DNA from: a virus
Strand: one strand, 5' to 3'
DNA length: 29,127 nt
Virus record (IMG/VR): IMGVR_UViG_3300023215_000556
Span: 1-29,127 of that record
Shown here piece after piece: positions 1-5,661 of this stretch. A model generated the notes under the pieces. That model searched no databases and had not been told where the DNA came from. It saw only the letters and a list, made by a program, of their open reading frames with translations. The position numbers and the translations under genes were made by a program. Numbering within the stretch: the stretch's first letter is position 1; every line of letters begins with the position of its first letter.

Positions 1-7
1 AGACAAA

Positions 8-214
8 ATGAGCGAATTCACTGTAACTTTTCGCACCGACAACGCCGCTTTCGAGGCGGCGGGCGAGGTGCCCCGCATCCTCCGAGGGATCGCGGACAAG
101 GTCGAGGGCGGCTCGTACGAATACGGCACGATAGTCGACATTAACGGTAACAAAGTTGGTCACTGGCACGACGATATTGATGATGGCCGATCGTGTTCGA
201 CGCCCTTTGACTGA
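8..214 (+). CDS. Small hypothetical phage protein (68 aa)
   Basis: An open frame begins with ATG only seven bases inside the window, so its ribosome binding site cannot be seen and a longer upstream start cannot be excluded. The 68-residue product begins MSEFTVTFRTDNAAF and contains a segment IVDINGNKVGHW that looks like a short beta-hairpin. It has no membrane segment or cysteine pair. Its style (an FTVTFRTDNAAF-type opening, then a helix RILRGIADKV, then a D-x-N-G-N-x-V-G strand) resembles small uncharacterised proteins common in alphaproteobacterial phages and prophages, from memory rather than a search. It is the first of four small + strand genes that precede the recombinase. Function is unknown. 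It is probably a real gene because the reading frame, composition and position match its neighbours. Confidence 0.6.
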   Translation: MSEFTVTFRTDNAAFEAAGEVPRILRGIADKVEGGSYEYGTIVDINGNKVGHWHDDIDDGRSCSTPFD

Positions 215-250
215 TCGAGGGCGAGAAAGATCACTTGAAAGGAGAAGACG

Positions 251-529
251 ATGACCGAGATGCAAATGTACCGCATTCATCTCCAGGACGAACTCCGTCA
301 GATCGGCAGCGGGCATCGCACGGTGCTGATCAAAGAGGGCCGGGTCTGGATCACCGTCCTCGATTGGACGACGCTGCGCCACCAGCAGATCAAGAAGAGT
401 GCGTGGGCTGCGCTGAACCCTGTGGCGATCGATCGAGACGGGAAGACCAACCGCGTAATCCGCAGAGCGATCAGGTCTAGACTACGCTTCCAGGATCGGA
501 CAAAGCTGATCAAAGAAGCGCTGTTCTAA
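251..529 (+). CDS. Hypothetical basic protein (92 aa)
   Basis: The ATG at 251 follows a clear Shine-Dalgarno sequence (AAGGAGAAG, about 240-247), which decides the start. The 92-residue product is rich in Arg and Lys, especially in its second half (RVIRRAIRSRLRFQDRTK), so nucleic-acid binding is possible but not shown. A central block around residues 25-45 (VLIKEGRVWITVLDW) looks like beta strands. No catalytic motif, membrane segment or cysteine cluster is seen. The gene lies 36 bases after the preceding stop and is followed by a hairpin resembling a rho-independent terminator. I do not recognise the family. A competing frame at 235-480 is low-complexity and lacks this binding site. Confidence 0.65.
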   Translation: MTEMQMYRIHLQDELRQIGSGHRTVLIKEGRVWITVLDWTTLRHQQIKKSAWAALNPVAIDRDGKTNRVIRRAIRSRLRFQDRTKLIKEALF

Positions 530-544
530 CCCTCCCCCATCCCC

Positions 545-578
545 AACCAGCCCGCATGGATAGCCCCAGCGGGCTTTT
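545..578 (+). terminator. Hairpin, probable rho-independent terminator (copy 1)
   Basis: AGCCCGC at 549-555 pairs with GCGGGCT at 569-575 around a 13-base loop, and TTTT follows at 575-578. It sits just after the stop of the 92-aa gene. A second version of the same element is found about 340 bases downstream. The stem is GC-rich and the short T run fits an intrinsic terminator on the + strand. Confidence 0.6.
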
Positions 579-608
579 GGGGTGACACCATTAACAAGGG
601 GAAAGCAG

Positions 609-866
609 ATGGCCTACATCATTAAGAAACACGACGGCGCTATGGGTTTCCAGGGCACATACGATGTATCTGTCAACGGCGAGAAGGTTGGCGAAATACA
701 ACGCCACCGAAACAGCGTCAACAACCCGGAACGCCACTACATTACCGAAGTCTGGCTTGAGAATGAAGCCCTCGCCGACGAGACCGGCTATCCCAACGAG
801 TACCCCACCCTCGCCGCCGCGAAACAAGCTGTTGCCGAAATGATGGAACGAAATGGCTTGTCATAA
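609..866 (+). CDS. Hypothetical protein (85 aa)
   Basis: I place the start at ATG 609, preceded by AAGGGGAAAG, rather than at the in-frame GTG at 582, which would overlap the terminator hairpin region. The 85-residue product begins MAYIIKKHDGAMGF. It has a strand-rich first half (TYDVSVNGEKVGEIQRH, ITEVWLENE) and an amphipathic C-terminal helix (AAAKQAVAEMMERNG). There is no signal peptide, membrane segment or metal-binding pattern. It lies between the two copies of a repeated hairpin, so it may be its own transcription or exchange unit. The family is not recognised and no function is assigned. Confidence 0.65.
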   Translation: MAYIIKKHDGAMGFQGTYDVSVNGEKVGEIQRHRNSVNNPERHYITEVWLENEALADETGYPNEYPTLAAAKQAVAEMMERNGLS

Positions 867-883
867 CCACCAACCCCACCCCC

Positions 884-914
884 AACCAGCCCGCATGGTT
901 CGCCCAGCGGGTTT
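884..914 (+). terminator. Hairpin, possible terminator (copy 2 of the repeated element)
   Basis: AGCCCGC at 888-894 pairs with GCGGGTT at 907-913, with one G-T pair and a 12-base loop, followed by TTT at 912-914. The left flank and first stem arm (CAACCAGCCCGCATGG) are identical to the copy at 543-578. The right arm and T run are weaker here, so termination is less certain than for copy 1. Confidence 0.45.
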
Positions 915-960
915 AAGGGCGTGAAAGGCCAGTGGTGGCCACCTGAGAGGGAGAAAGAAT

Positions 961-1242
961 ATGACCACATTCAACCACCTGAAGTTCAAGCCCAGGCGGG
1001 GCGATGGTGTCCAGGCGCGGGTGTTCTTCGCTAACGGTTACGGCGCATCAGTCGTTCGAGGTACAGGAACCTACGGTGCGCCATCTCTCTATGAGTTGGC
1101 GATACTGGTGGGCACGCGAGATGATAATGAATTCGCTAGAAATATCCACGTTGGTGGCGAAGGGTTCCCTGACGGTATCGCAGGGTGGCTGGACGAAGAC
1201 CGGGTGACCAAGCTGCTGAAAGACATTCAATCGCTATACTAA
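961..1242 (+). CDS. Hypothetical phage protein (93 aa)
   Basis: ATG 961 follows GAGAGGGAGAAAG, a good ribosome binding site. The 93-residue protein begins MTTFNHLKFKPRRGD and contains VQARVFFANGYGASVVRG, then a Tyr/Gly-rich loop and YELAILVG, followed by a C-terminal segment with a helix EDRVTKLLKDIQSLY. The pattern of alternating beta strands resembles small uncharacterised proteins in alphaproteobacterial phages, from memory. No catalytic residues or membrane spans stand out. The stop lies 14 bases before the recombinase start, and the recombinase ribosome binding site (AAAGGAGG) begins at the stop codon, so the two are probably co-transcribed. Confidence 0.65.
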   Translation: MTTFNHLKFKPRRGDGVQARVFFANGYGASVVRGTGTYGAPSLYELAILVGTRDDNEFARNIHVGGEGFPDGIAGWLDEDRVTKLLKDIQSLY

Positions 1243-1256
1243 AGGAGGACTAACAC

Positions 1257-1964
1257 ATGCCGAGGGAAAAAAAGAGCGACAAGGGCCTGCCGCACCGAGG
1301 CAAATATGTCGCCTATCTGCGTGTCTCGACGCGCGAGCAGGGACGTTCCGGCCTCGGCCTGGAGGCGCAGAAACAGACAATCCAGGATTACCTGGACGGC
1401 GGCGACTGGGAGTTGATCGCCACGTTCAAGGAGGTTGAGAGCGGGAAGAAGGGACGGGCAGGGCGACCGAAGCTCGACGCCGCGCTCAATCTTTGCAAGA
1501 AGGAAAAGGCGACCTTGATCATCGCGCGGATCGACCGGCTGGCGCGGAATGTGTACGTCACCGCCTCTCTGTACGAGGCGGGCATCGATTTCATCTGCTG
1601 CGATTACCCCAACATGGATAAGACGCACATCTATTTGCTGTCGATGATGGCTGAAAAAGAGGCCGACAACATCTCCATCCGCACCAAGGCGGCGTTGAAG
1701 GCGGCGAAGGCGCGAGGCGTCGTCCTCGGCAACCCCAACCTCCCCAAGATCAGCCCTCTAGGCGTCAAGGCATCGAAGGCGAAAGCTGATGCCCACGCGA
1801 AGGAGGTCTACCCAGTTATCCAGATGATCAGACGATCCGGCGTCTCCTCTCTCCGCGGCATCGCACTTGAACTTGAAAATAGACGCGACATCGAGACAAC
1901 CAAAGGCGGTGCATGGTCGGCGCAGCAAGTCAAAAACATCCTGCAACGGTCGGGTGAAAAATAA
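1257..1964 (+). CDS. Small serine recombinase (resolvase/invertase family)
   Basis: The product is a 235-residue site-specific DNA recombinase. The resolvase catalytic domain spans about residues 16-155. It shows YLRVSTREQ with the nucleophilic Ser24, the SGLGLEAQ segment at 31-38, EVESGKKGRAGRPKLDAAL at about 59-77, and ARIDRLARN at 90-98 with the conserved Asp-Arg pair and later Arg. The C-terminal part, about 185-235 (SLRGIALELENR, then GGAWSAQQVKNIL), looks like the helix-turn-helix that binds the crossover site. The total length suits a resolvase or invertase, far shorter than large serine phage integrases of about 450-600 residues. ATG 1257 has a strong AAAGGAGG site. Its role could be integration, inversion or dimer resolution; no target site was recognised. 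A tyrosine integrase remnant begins right after its stop codon, suggesting recombinase replacement. Confidence 0.9.
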   Translation: MPREKKSDKGLPHRGKYVAYLRVSTREQGRSGLGLEAQKQTIQDYLDGGDWELIATFKEVESGKKGRAGRPKLDAALNLCKKEKATLIIARIDRLARNVYVTASLYEAGIDFICCDYPNMDKTHIYLLSMMAEKEADNISIRTKAALKAAKARGVVLGNPNLPKISPLGVKASKAKADAHAKEVYPVIQMIRRSGVSSLRGIALELENRRDIETTKGGAWSAQQVKNILQRSGEK

Positions 1965-1965
1965 T

Positions 1966-2205
1966 GACGGGGTTCCCGGTTGGTTTCGCCGTAGATGCGC
2001 CGACGCTGGCCTCATAGGCTGCTCGGCGCATGGCCTCCGCAAAGCCGGTGCCGTAAGGGCCGCGATGGCAGGGGCAACGACTAAACAACTTATGGCGATT
2101 TTCGGCTGGCAATCTGCGGCTATGGCTGATAGATATACCAGAGAGGCTGATCGAAAAATTCTAGCGGCAGAATCAATCCATTTGCTGGGGCGGAAAGCTG
2201 GATAG
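1966..2205 (+). pseudogene. C-terminal remnant of a tyrosine integrase
   Basis: The frame starting beside the serine recombinase stop encodes about 79 residues ending at TAG 2205. They match the end of a phage-type tyrosine recombinase catalytic domain: a helix WFRRRCADAGL, then SAHGLRKAGAV (the conserved H-x-x-R box), then TTKQLMAIFGWQSAAMADRYT, which contains the His/Trp-box position as Trp in FGW and the tyrosine nucleophile in RYT. The N-terminal core-binding domain, the first catalytic Arg and the Lys hairpin are absent. The open frame extends backward into the recombinase gene only as an unrelated overlap. There is no ribosome binding site for it. I infer a decayed gene and not an active integrase. 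The identification rests on motif order. Confidence 0.75.
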
Positions 2206-2255
2206 ATAGTGTGACTCTGACACAGGCTAATACCATAGACTGGAAAGGAATCGGA

Positions 2256-3242
2256 ATGGCGAAATATTCGATTACAGGCGTCGAAAGCGGCGCATCGGAG
2301 TTAGGGGCAATCGTCCCCGTGAACGGCGAGTACCTGTTGCCTTTTGGCAACAGCCCCAACGACATTCTCAAGCGACATCATGCGGCGCAGGACGGCGTTG
2401 ATGCCTTTTCAGCAACCCGCGTAATGGAAGGCGGCAACAGGTTCGAGGATGCCACCAGACAATGGTTCGAGGATGATTTTAATCAAGCCGTTAAACATCC
2501 TAAGAGAGGATACCGTAATAAGAAATGCAACCTAGTTGCCAGCCTCGATGGCATCATCGATAGCAGCCCCGGAGCCTTTGTGATCACCGACTACCAAGGG
2601 GTTGAGCATGTGTTGGATGTCGAAAATGGGATTGGCGTGGTCGATTTCAAATGCCCGACATTCCAGCCCGATAATCCAGAGGCGCTGCACTATGTAATGC
2701 AGATGCAGGGGCAAATGGACTGCGCGGGAGCCAGCTGGGCGATCATCGCCTATCTACCGAGGATCAATCTCGAATGGGTCATCGCGGTGATCAAGCGCCA
2801 CCAAGGGACGATCAATGCGATTCACGAGGCGGTCGATATCTTCTGGGGCCACATGGAGAACGACACTAATTATCCACCTTCGACGACCACCGAGGCGAAC
2901 AAGCTGATTGGCGGGAATCGCCGCCCCGAGGCCCTCGACCTGATCGAAGGATGCCCGGACGAAAGCCCCATCGACGCCAATGGCCGCGACGAATTAATGA
3001 ACCTGGCTGAAAGCTACACCGCTGGCGTCAAAACCAAGAAGGCGGGCGAACGCCTCAAGGAAGAAAGTCAACTCGCGATCCAGCATATCTTGAATGGCGT
3101 TGAAAGGGTCAAACTCCCAGGCGTCAACGTCAATTGGTCAACAACTGAATATCGAGGCCAGGCAGAGAAAACCAAGATCACGCCAGCCAAACCCGCATTC
3201 ACCACGCGGCGGTTCTCTTTAAAGGAGATCGATAATGTCTAA
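2256..3242 (+). CDS. YqaJ/lambda-type exonuclease (PD-(D/E)XK fold), probable
   Basis: This is a probable dsDNA exonuclease that makes 3' overhangs for phage recombination. I choose ATG 2256, after AAAGGAATCGG, over a GTG at 2211; this gives 328 residues. Motifs in family order are EGGNRFED around residues 58-65 (conserved Gly and Glu), LVASLDGII around 93-101 with Asp98, GVVDFKCP at 127-134 with Asp130 and Lys132 as the D-x-K core, and MQMQGQM at 148-154 with the glutamines typical of YqaJ-like enzymes. An unusual point is Asp at the position usually held by Glu in E-x-K. The C-terminal third (about 240-328) is helical and ends with a segment rich in Thr and Lys. It overlaps the annealing-protein gene by 8 bases, supporting a Red-like pair. 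The nuclease assignment is motif-based. Confidence 0.8.
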   Translation: MAKYSITGVESGASELGAIVPVNGEYLLPFGNSPNDILKRHHAAQDGVDAFSATRVMEGGNRFEDATRQWFEDDFNQAVKHPKRGYRNKKCNLVASLDGIIDSSPGAFVITDYQGVEHVLDVENGIGVVDFKCPTFQPDNPEALHYVMQMQGQMDCAGASWAIIAYLPRINLEWVIAVIKRHQGTINAIHEAVDIFWGHMENDTNYPPSTTTEANKLIGGNRRPEALDLIEGCPDESPIDANGRDELMNLAESYTAGVKTKKAGERLKEESQLAIQHILNGVERVKLPGVNVNWSTTEYRGQAEKTKITPAKPAFTTRRFSLKEIDNV

Positions 3243-4104
3243 GGCATTAGCGGTCACCGACGAAGCTGGCGAAATACTGGAGAAAGTCATCAACGATGGC
3301 GACCTTGCGAAGTTATCTCCATCCGATCGCATTGGATATTATCGGAAGGTTTGCGAGAGTGTCGGTCTGAACCCCCTAACGAAGCCTTTCGAGTACATCC
3401 TCCTCAACCGGAAGCTCACGCTATACGCCAAGCGCGATGCCGCTGATCAACTCCGGCAAATTCACGGCGTCTCGATTAAGGTCATCACGACGACCCTCGA
3501 AGACGGCCTGTTCACCGTCCATGTGGCGGCACAAGACAAGACCGGACGGCACGACGAGGACATCGGAACGGTGCATATTGCTGGTCTTAGAGGAGAGGCG
3601 AAGGCGAACGCCATGTTGAAGGCGATGACCAAGGCCAAACGAAGGGTGACGCTCTCGATCTGCGGGTTGGGATGGCTTGACGAAACGGAGGTGGCCGACA
3701 TTGAGGGAGCGGCGAGGCCAACGCAGAACCTCGATGATCTTTTCCCCACCGCAGAGGCCCCAGCAGCGTCGCAGAGCGACGAGGACGGCGACCAGGCGCC
3801 CGTGGGTGTCGAAGCACCAGACGCCACGGGTGACCCTGTGACCCTCACAGTGAACGGGGAAAAGTACGACCTCTCAAACGCCGCAGAATATTTCGACGAA
3901 TATCTCAAGCAACTACGGCTGATCGAATCTCTCAACAGCACGCCCCCCCGTGAAAGAATGACCGAGATGCGAGTATTTGAGGAAGCGAACGCTGACAGCC
4001 TCGACCAAATCCCCCCAGAGGGGAGGGCAAAGCTGATCGAATGGCGGATGAAATTGAACAGGAAACTCGGGACCACTAAAGAAGACTGGAGTGTAACGAT
4101 ATGA
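3235..4104 (+). CDS. Probable single-strand annealing recombination protein
   Basis: This 289-residue protein is coupled to the exonuclease (8-base overlap, AAAGGAG site before ATG 3235). Phages commonly encode an exonuclease and a single-strand annealing protein side by side (lambda Red, RecE/RecT). The N-terminal core, about 1-157, has YYRKVCESVGLNPLTKPFEY (35-54), LTLYAKRDAADQLR (61-74), and NAMLKAMTKAKRRVTLSICG (125-144) followed by GLGWLDETE. The A-x-T-x-A-K-R-R pattern next to a hydrophobic Gly-rich turn resembles annealing proteins of the RecT/Rad52-like superfamilies. A low-complexity acidic linker at about 158-200 precedes a separate C-terminal helical region (205-289). The exact superfamily cannot be fixed by eye; the role is inferred mostly from context plus the core pattern. 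Confidence 0.65.
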   Translation: MSKALAVTDEAGEILEKVINDGDLAKLSPSDRIGYYRKVCESVGLNPLTKPFEYILLNRKLTLYAKRDAADQLRQIHGVSIKVITTTLEDGLFTVHVAAQDKTGRHDEDIGTVHIAGLRGEAKANAMLKAMTKAKRRVTLSICGLGWLDETEVADIEGAARPTQNLDDLFPTAEAPAASQSDEDGDQAPVGVEAPDATGDPVTLTVNGEKYDLSNAAEYFDEYLKQLRLIESLNSTPPRERMTEMRVFEEANADSLDQIPPEGRAKLIEWRMKLNRKLGTTKEDWSVTI

Positions 4105-4373
4105 AAATTGAAAAATGCCCCTCGTGCGGCAGACCAATGAAAAAAATTGGCATGACGCCCGCACAAGTTAGTGTTTTGGCGATAATAAGAACATTCATAG
4201 CTAAGCATGGATACTCCCCATCCTATGATGAGATTGGCGAGATTCGCGGCAACGTGAAATCGGTAATTTATCACCACTGCCAGGGACTAATTGCTCGCGG
4301 CCACCTCCAGGTTGTGCCTGGATGGAAACGAACGCTGACGCCGGTCAATGAGGAGACGCAACATGACCAATGA
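4101..4373 (+). CDS. LexA-type winged-helix protein with N-terminal CxxC
   Basis: The 90-residue protein starts with ATG 4101, overlapping the previous stop by four bases (ATGA). Residues 18-82 match the LexA DNA-binding winged helix: MTPAQVSVLAIIRTFI, the turn HGYSPSYDEIGE, a recognition helix NVKSVIYHHCQGLIARG, and a wing LQVVPGWKRTLTPV. The N-terminal CPSC (Cys6, Cys9) followed by GRPM looks like half of a zinc ribbon, with no second Cys pair in the chain, so metal binding would need another ligand (His58, His59 and Cys60 are nearby in sequence) or a dimer. There is no C-terminal LexA protease domain, so it is not a self-cleaving repressor. It may regulate the phage recombination genes or compete for host SOS boxes. 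Both are inference from the fold. Confidence 0.75.
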   Translation: MKIEKCPSCGRPMKKIGMTPAQVSVLAIIRTFIAKHGYSPSYDEIGEIRGNVKSVIYHHCQGLIARGHLQVVPGWKRTLTPVNEETQHDQ

Positions 4374-4464
4374 ATTTGAACGGTTGAACAAGCTCGAACG
4401 GAAATATGACGGTCGCATCCCACAAAAAGAGATCGAACGCGGGGATATAAAGAGTGCTGTTTAG
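4363..4464 (+). CDS. Short ORF (33 aa), front part of a probably frameshifted gene
   Basis: ATG 4363 lies behind GAGGAGACG, a strong ribosome binding site, and overlaps the end of the LexA-like gene by 11 bases. The frame encodes 33 residues starting MTNEFERLNKLERKYDGRIP and ends at TAG 4462-4464. The binding site and charged helical composition support translation. The -1 frame continues with protein-like sequence to 4556, so this is probably the N-terminal part of a longer gene. Confidence 0.5.
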   Translation: MTNEFERLNKLERKYDGRIPQKEIERGDIKSAV

Positions 4465-4556
4465 ATACGGACGAGGAGGTTGTCCGGCGGAACCTTGCTA
4501 AATACCAGTCTCGTCTGTCTGTGATTGAACTTGCCTCGGCGGTTTATTCAAAATGA
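4363..4556 (+). pseudogene. Possible frameshifted small gene (about 63 aa if restored)
   Basis: The 33-aa frame from 4363 stops at 4464, but the -1 frame is open from 4410 to TGA 4554-4556. It encodes a plausible chain including LDTDEEVVRRNLAKYQSRLS and IELASAVYSK, with no start codon and binding site of its own. Its stop overlaps the ATG of the next gene (ATGA at 4553-4556), the same coupling used elsewhere in this operon. Together these suggest one ancestral gene broken by a one-base change somewhere between 4410 and 4461. A programmed -1 shift at the A5 run (4424-4428) is possible, but a canonical slippery heptamer is not present. Confidence 0.4.
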
Positions 4557-4753
4557 AACGCATAATGCCGTCATCTCGCATAACGCCGATGGACACAAGC
4601 GCCAATTACTGGGAACGGGTTATCCGTCTGCATTTCCGGGAGGTCAACCATGCCCGCCCCAGCCGAGGTAAAGTTTATTTCGACTCACTTATTTATGCGG
4701 CGGTGATCATATTTTTGTTTGTTCTTTTTGGGATTTTCGGAGACCCGAGTTGA
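4553..4753 (+). CDS. Small single-pass membrane protein (66 aa)
   Basis: ATG 4553 overlaps the preceding TGA by three bases, suggesting translational coupling. The 66 residues have a charged, Arg-rich N-terminal part (MKRIMPSSRI, RVIRLHFREVNHARPSRG) and a hydrophobic C-terminal span of about 20 residues (SLIYAAVIIFLFVLFGIFG, about 45-63) ending DPS. The positive residues before the span predict an N-in orientation. No signal peptidase site is visible. The gene ends at 4753, directly abutting the last base of the convergent spanin gene. Function is unknown. Superinfection exclusion or another membrane accessory role is possible, without direct evidence. There is no strong ribosome binding site, so a later start (for example the internal Met in MDTSANYW) cannot be excluded. 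Confidence 0.55.
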   Translation: MKRIMPSSRITPMDTSANYWERVIRLHFREVNHARPSRGKVYFDSLIYAAVIIFLFVLFGIFGDPS

Positions 4754-5002
4754 TCAACATAACTCTAAATATCTCGCATTATGCCGTCTTATTTGAGCCA
4801 CGGTCGTCGCGGTATCTCCCGCTTCACTATAGCTAATCACGCTGAAAATACCGCAGTCATCTATGATCACGGTTTTGCTTGTCATCAGACAGCCCGACAG
4901 GGACAGCGCTAGCAGCCCTACGACGGCGCTCTTCACGCTCGTTAAACTGCTCCACAAGCGCCTCGTTCTTCCCGTCTTGACGTTGTTGGCGGCGCTCGGC
5001 AT
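4754..5002 (-). CDS. Outer-membrane spanin lipoprotein (Rz1-like)
   Basis: The 82-residue product has a basic N-terminus (KTGRTRRLW), a hydrophobic signal (SAVVGLLALSLSG, about 25-37) and a lipobox L35-S36-G37-C38, predicting lipidation at Cys38. The mature part of about 45 residues ends with TTVAQIRRHNARYLELC, a pattern seen in phage Rz1-like lipoproteins where a short chain ends in an R/H-N-aromatic-x-x-L-C tail. A second Cys (about 50) and the terminal Cys could form disulfides. The start lies inside the inner spanin gene in another frame, the arrangement used by lambda Rz/Rz1. Together the two proteins would link and fuse inner and outer membranes after the endolysin acts. The gene ends abutting the convergent + strand gene. 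No strong ribosome binding site precedes ATG 5002. Confidence 0.7.
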   Translation of the reverse strand: MPSAANNVKTGRTRRLWSSLTSVKSAVVGLLALSLSGCLMTSKTVIIDDCGIFSVISYSEAGDTATTVAQIRRHNARYLELC

Positions 5003-5060
5003 AACGGCTAATCCAATTGATGATCGACATTACACCTGACGCAAGCCCTAGCCAGCCCAT
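4857..5060 (-). CDS. Inner-membrane spanin candidate (Rz-like, 67 aa)
   Basis: ATG 5060 overlaps the preceding stop by one base (TGATG) and has AAGGA seven bases upstream. The 67-residue product has an N-terminal hydrophobic segment (MGWLGLASGVMSIINWISR, about 1-19) and then a long, highly charged helix (ERRQQRQDGKNEALVEQFNEREERRRRA split across about 22-50), followed by a short polar tail. An N-terminal anchor followed by a periplasmic coiled helix is the architecture of inner spanins, although it is much shorter than lambda Rz (153 aa). The lipoprotein gene starts within it in a different frame and runs past its end, overlapping by about 146 bases. It lies downstream of the endolysin. The spanin call is inferred from this nested layout. 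Confidence 0.6.
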   Translation of the reverse strand: MGWLGLASGVMSIINWISRYAERRQQRQDGKNEALVEQFNEREERRRRAASAVPVGLSDDKQNRDHR

Positions 5061-5251
5061 CACGCATCCTTATTGCGGTTTTTGAAAACATTACCGGCCA
5101 AAATATTTAACATCTTGAGCAGCCAACCAATCGCCATGTTGTCTACGGTGGTTGGCGTTAGTGCGGTAATCGCGGTCGCGCCGGTTACCAAAGCCGTGAT
5201 GGCCTGGAGCCAGACGGGAAAACTCTCAAGAGCCGACATGAGAAATTCCAT
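5060..5251 (-). CDS. Small membrane-associated protein in the lysis region (63 aa)
   Basis: ATG 5251 follows GAAAGGA with good spacing. The 63 residues contain a hydrophobic stretch VWLQAITALVTGATAITAL (about 13-31) and a second weaker one around MAIGWLLKMLNILAGNV (about 39-55), then end NRNKDA. Two possible spans separated by a short TPTTVDN loop, placed between the endolysin and spanin genes, make a holin-like role conceivable. I recall similar small proteins near lysis genes in alphaproteobacterial phages, annotated only as hypothetical. The TGATG junction with the spanin gene suggests coupled translation. Function is not established from sequence. Confidence 0.6.
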   Translation of the reverse strand: MEFLMSALESFPVWLQAITALVTGATAITALTPTTVDNMAIGWLLKMLNILAGNVFKNRNKDA

Positions 5252-5268
5252 GGTGTGTTCCTTTCAGG

Positions 5269-5661
5269 TTAATAGTCAAAAGTGGTTTGTTTTAAGGCGA
5301 CGAAATCTCTTCTATCCAGATGCACGAATGTTTTGTGCCATCCCACGCTCCAGCCTAGTCGCCAAGCGGTCGCGACCAAATGGCCACGGTAACTGCCATC
5401 GACAACGGCGACATCGACCGCGAGACAACCCTGTTGCTCAGGTCGGGCTGGCTCATCACAGACATGCAAACTCCGCGGGTGGCCGGCCACCGAATTATTA
5501 TGCGCGGCACTACGACACGCCGAGGTCAGATGCATAGGCCGAGAGAACTCCTCTCGAAGCGTCTGGAGTGCATCCATAAACTGATCCGATACGATCAGCA
5601 TTCCGCTACCCTTGCAGCGCATCTCGTCTGGGCTGAAATTTTCCCAGTTCCAGTCTCTCAT
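5269..5661 (-). CDS. Endolysin, M15-family peptidase (130 aa)
   Basis: This is a zinc peptidase that would cut peptide crosslinks of peptidoglycan at lysis. The start at ATG 5661 (MRDWNWENFSPDEM) follows GGAAGGT and overlaps the upstream stop (ATGA), so I prefer it to the upstream in-frame start at 5688. M15-type motifs appear in order: SACRSAAHN (47-55) as the S-x-x-R-x-x-x-H-N box, SLH with His66, LAVDV with Asp83, and VHLD with His114; His66, Asp83 and His114 are the likely zinc ligands. An insertion VCDEPARPEQQGC between His66 and Asp83 is longer than usual and contains two Cys. No signal peptide is seen, so release would depend on a holin. The length matches small M15 phage enzymes (about 120-150 aa). 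Confidence 0.85.
   Translation of the reverse strand: MRDWNWENFSPDEMRCKGSGMLIVSDQFMDALQTLREEFSRPMHLTSACRSAAHNNSVAGHPRSLHVCDEPARPEQQGCLAVDVAVVDGSYRGHLVATAWRLGWSVGWHKTFVHLDRRDFVALKQTTFDY

Noticed and set aside
582-608. An upstream GTG start for the 85-aa gene
   Set aside because: It lies just after the terminator hairpin with no ribosome binding site, whereas ATG 609 has one at proper spacing.
1257-1964. A fibre-switching invertase role for the serine recombinase
   Set aside because: I found no inverted crossover sites around the fibre genes and the recombinase lies more than 4 kb from them on the other operon. The role is left open.
3462-4277. A 271-aa open frame on the - strand
   Set aside because: It runs antisense to the annealing protein and LexA-like genes, which have coupled starts and motifs. 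Its own product is Ser-rich low-complexity sequence without recognisable features.
4823-4836. CACTATAG, matching the core of a T7 promoter
   Set aside because: An eight-base match inside the spanin gene reading antisense to it, with no matching upstream half and no recurrence at gene starts; likely chance.
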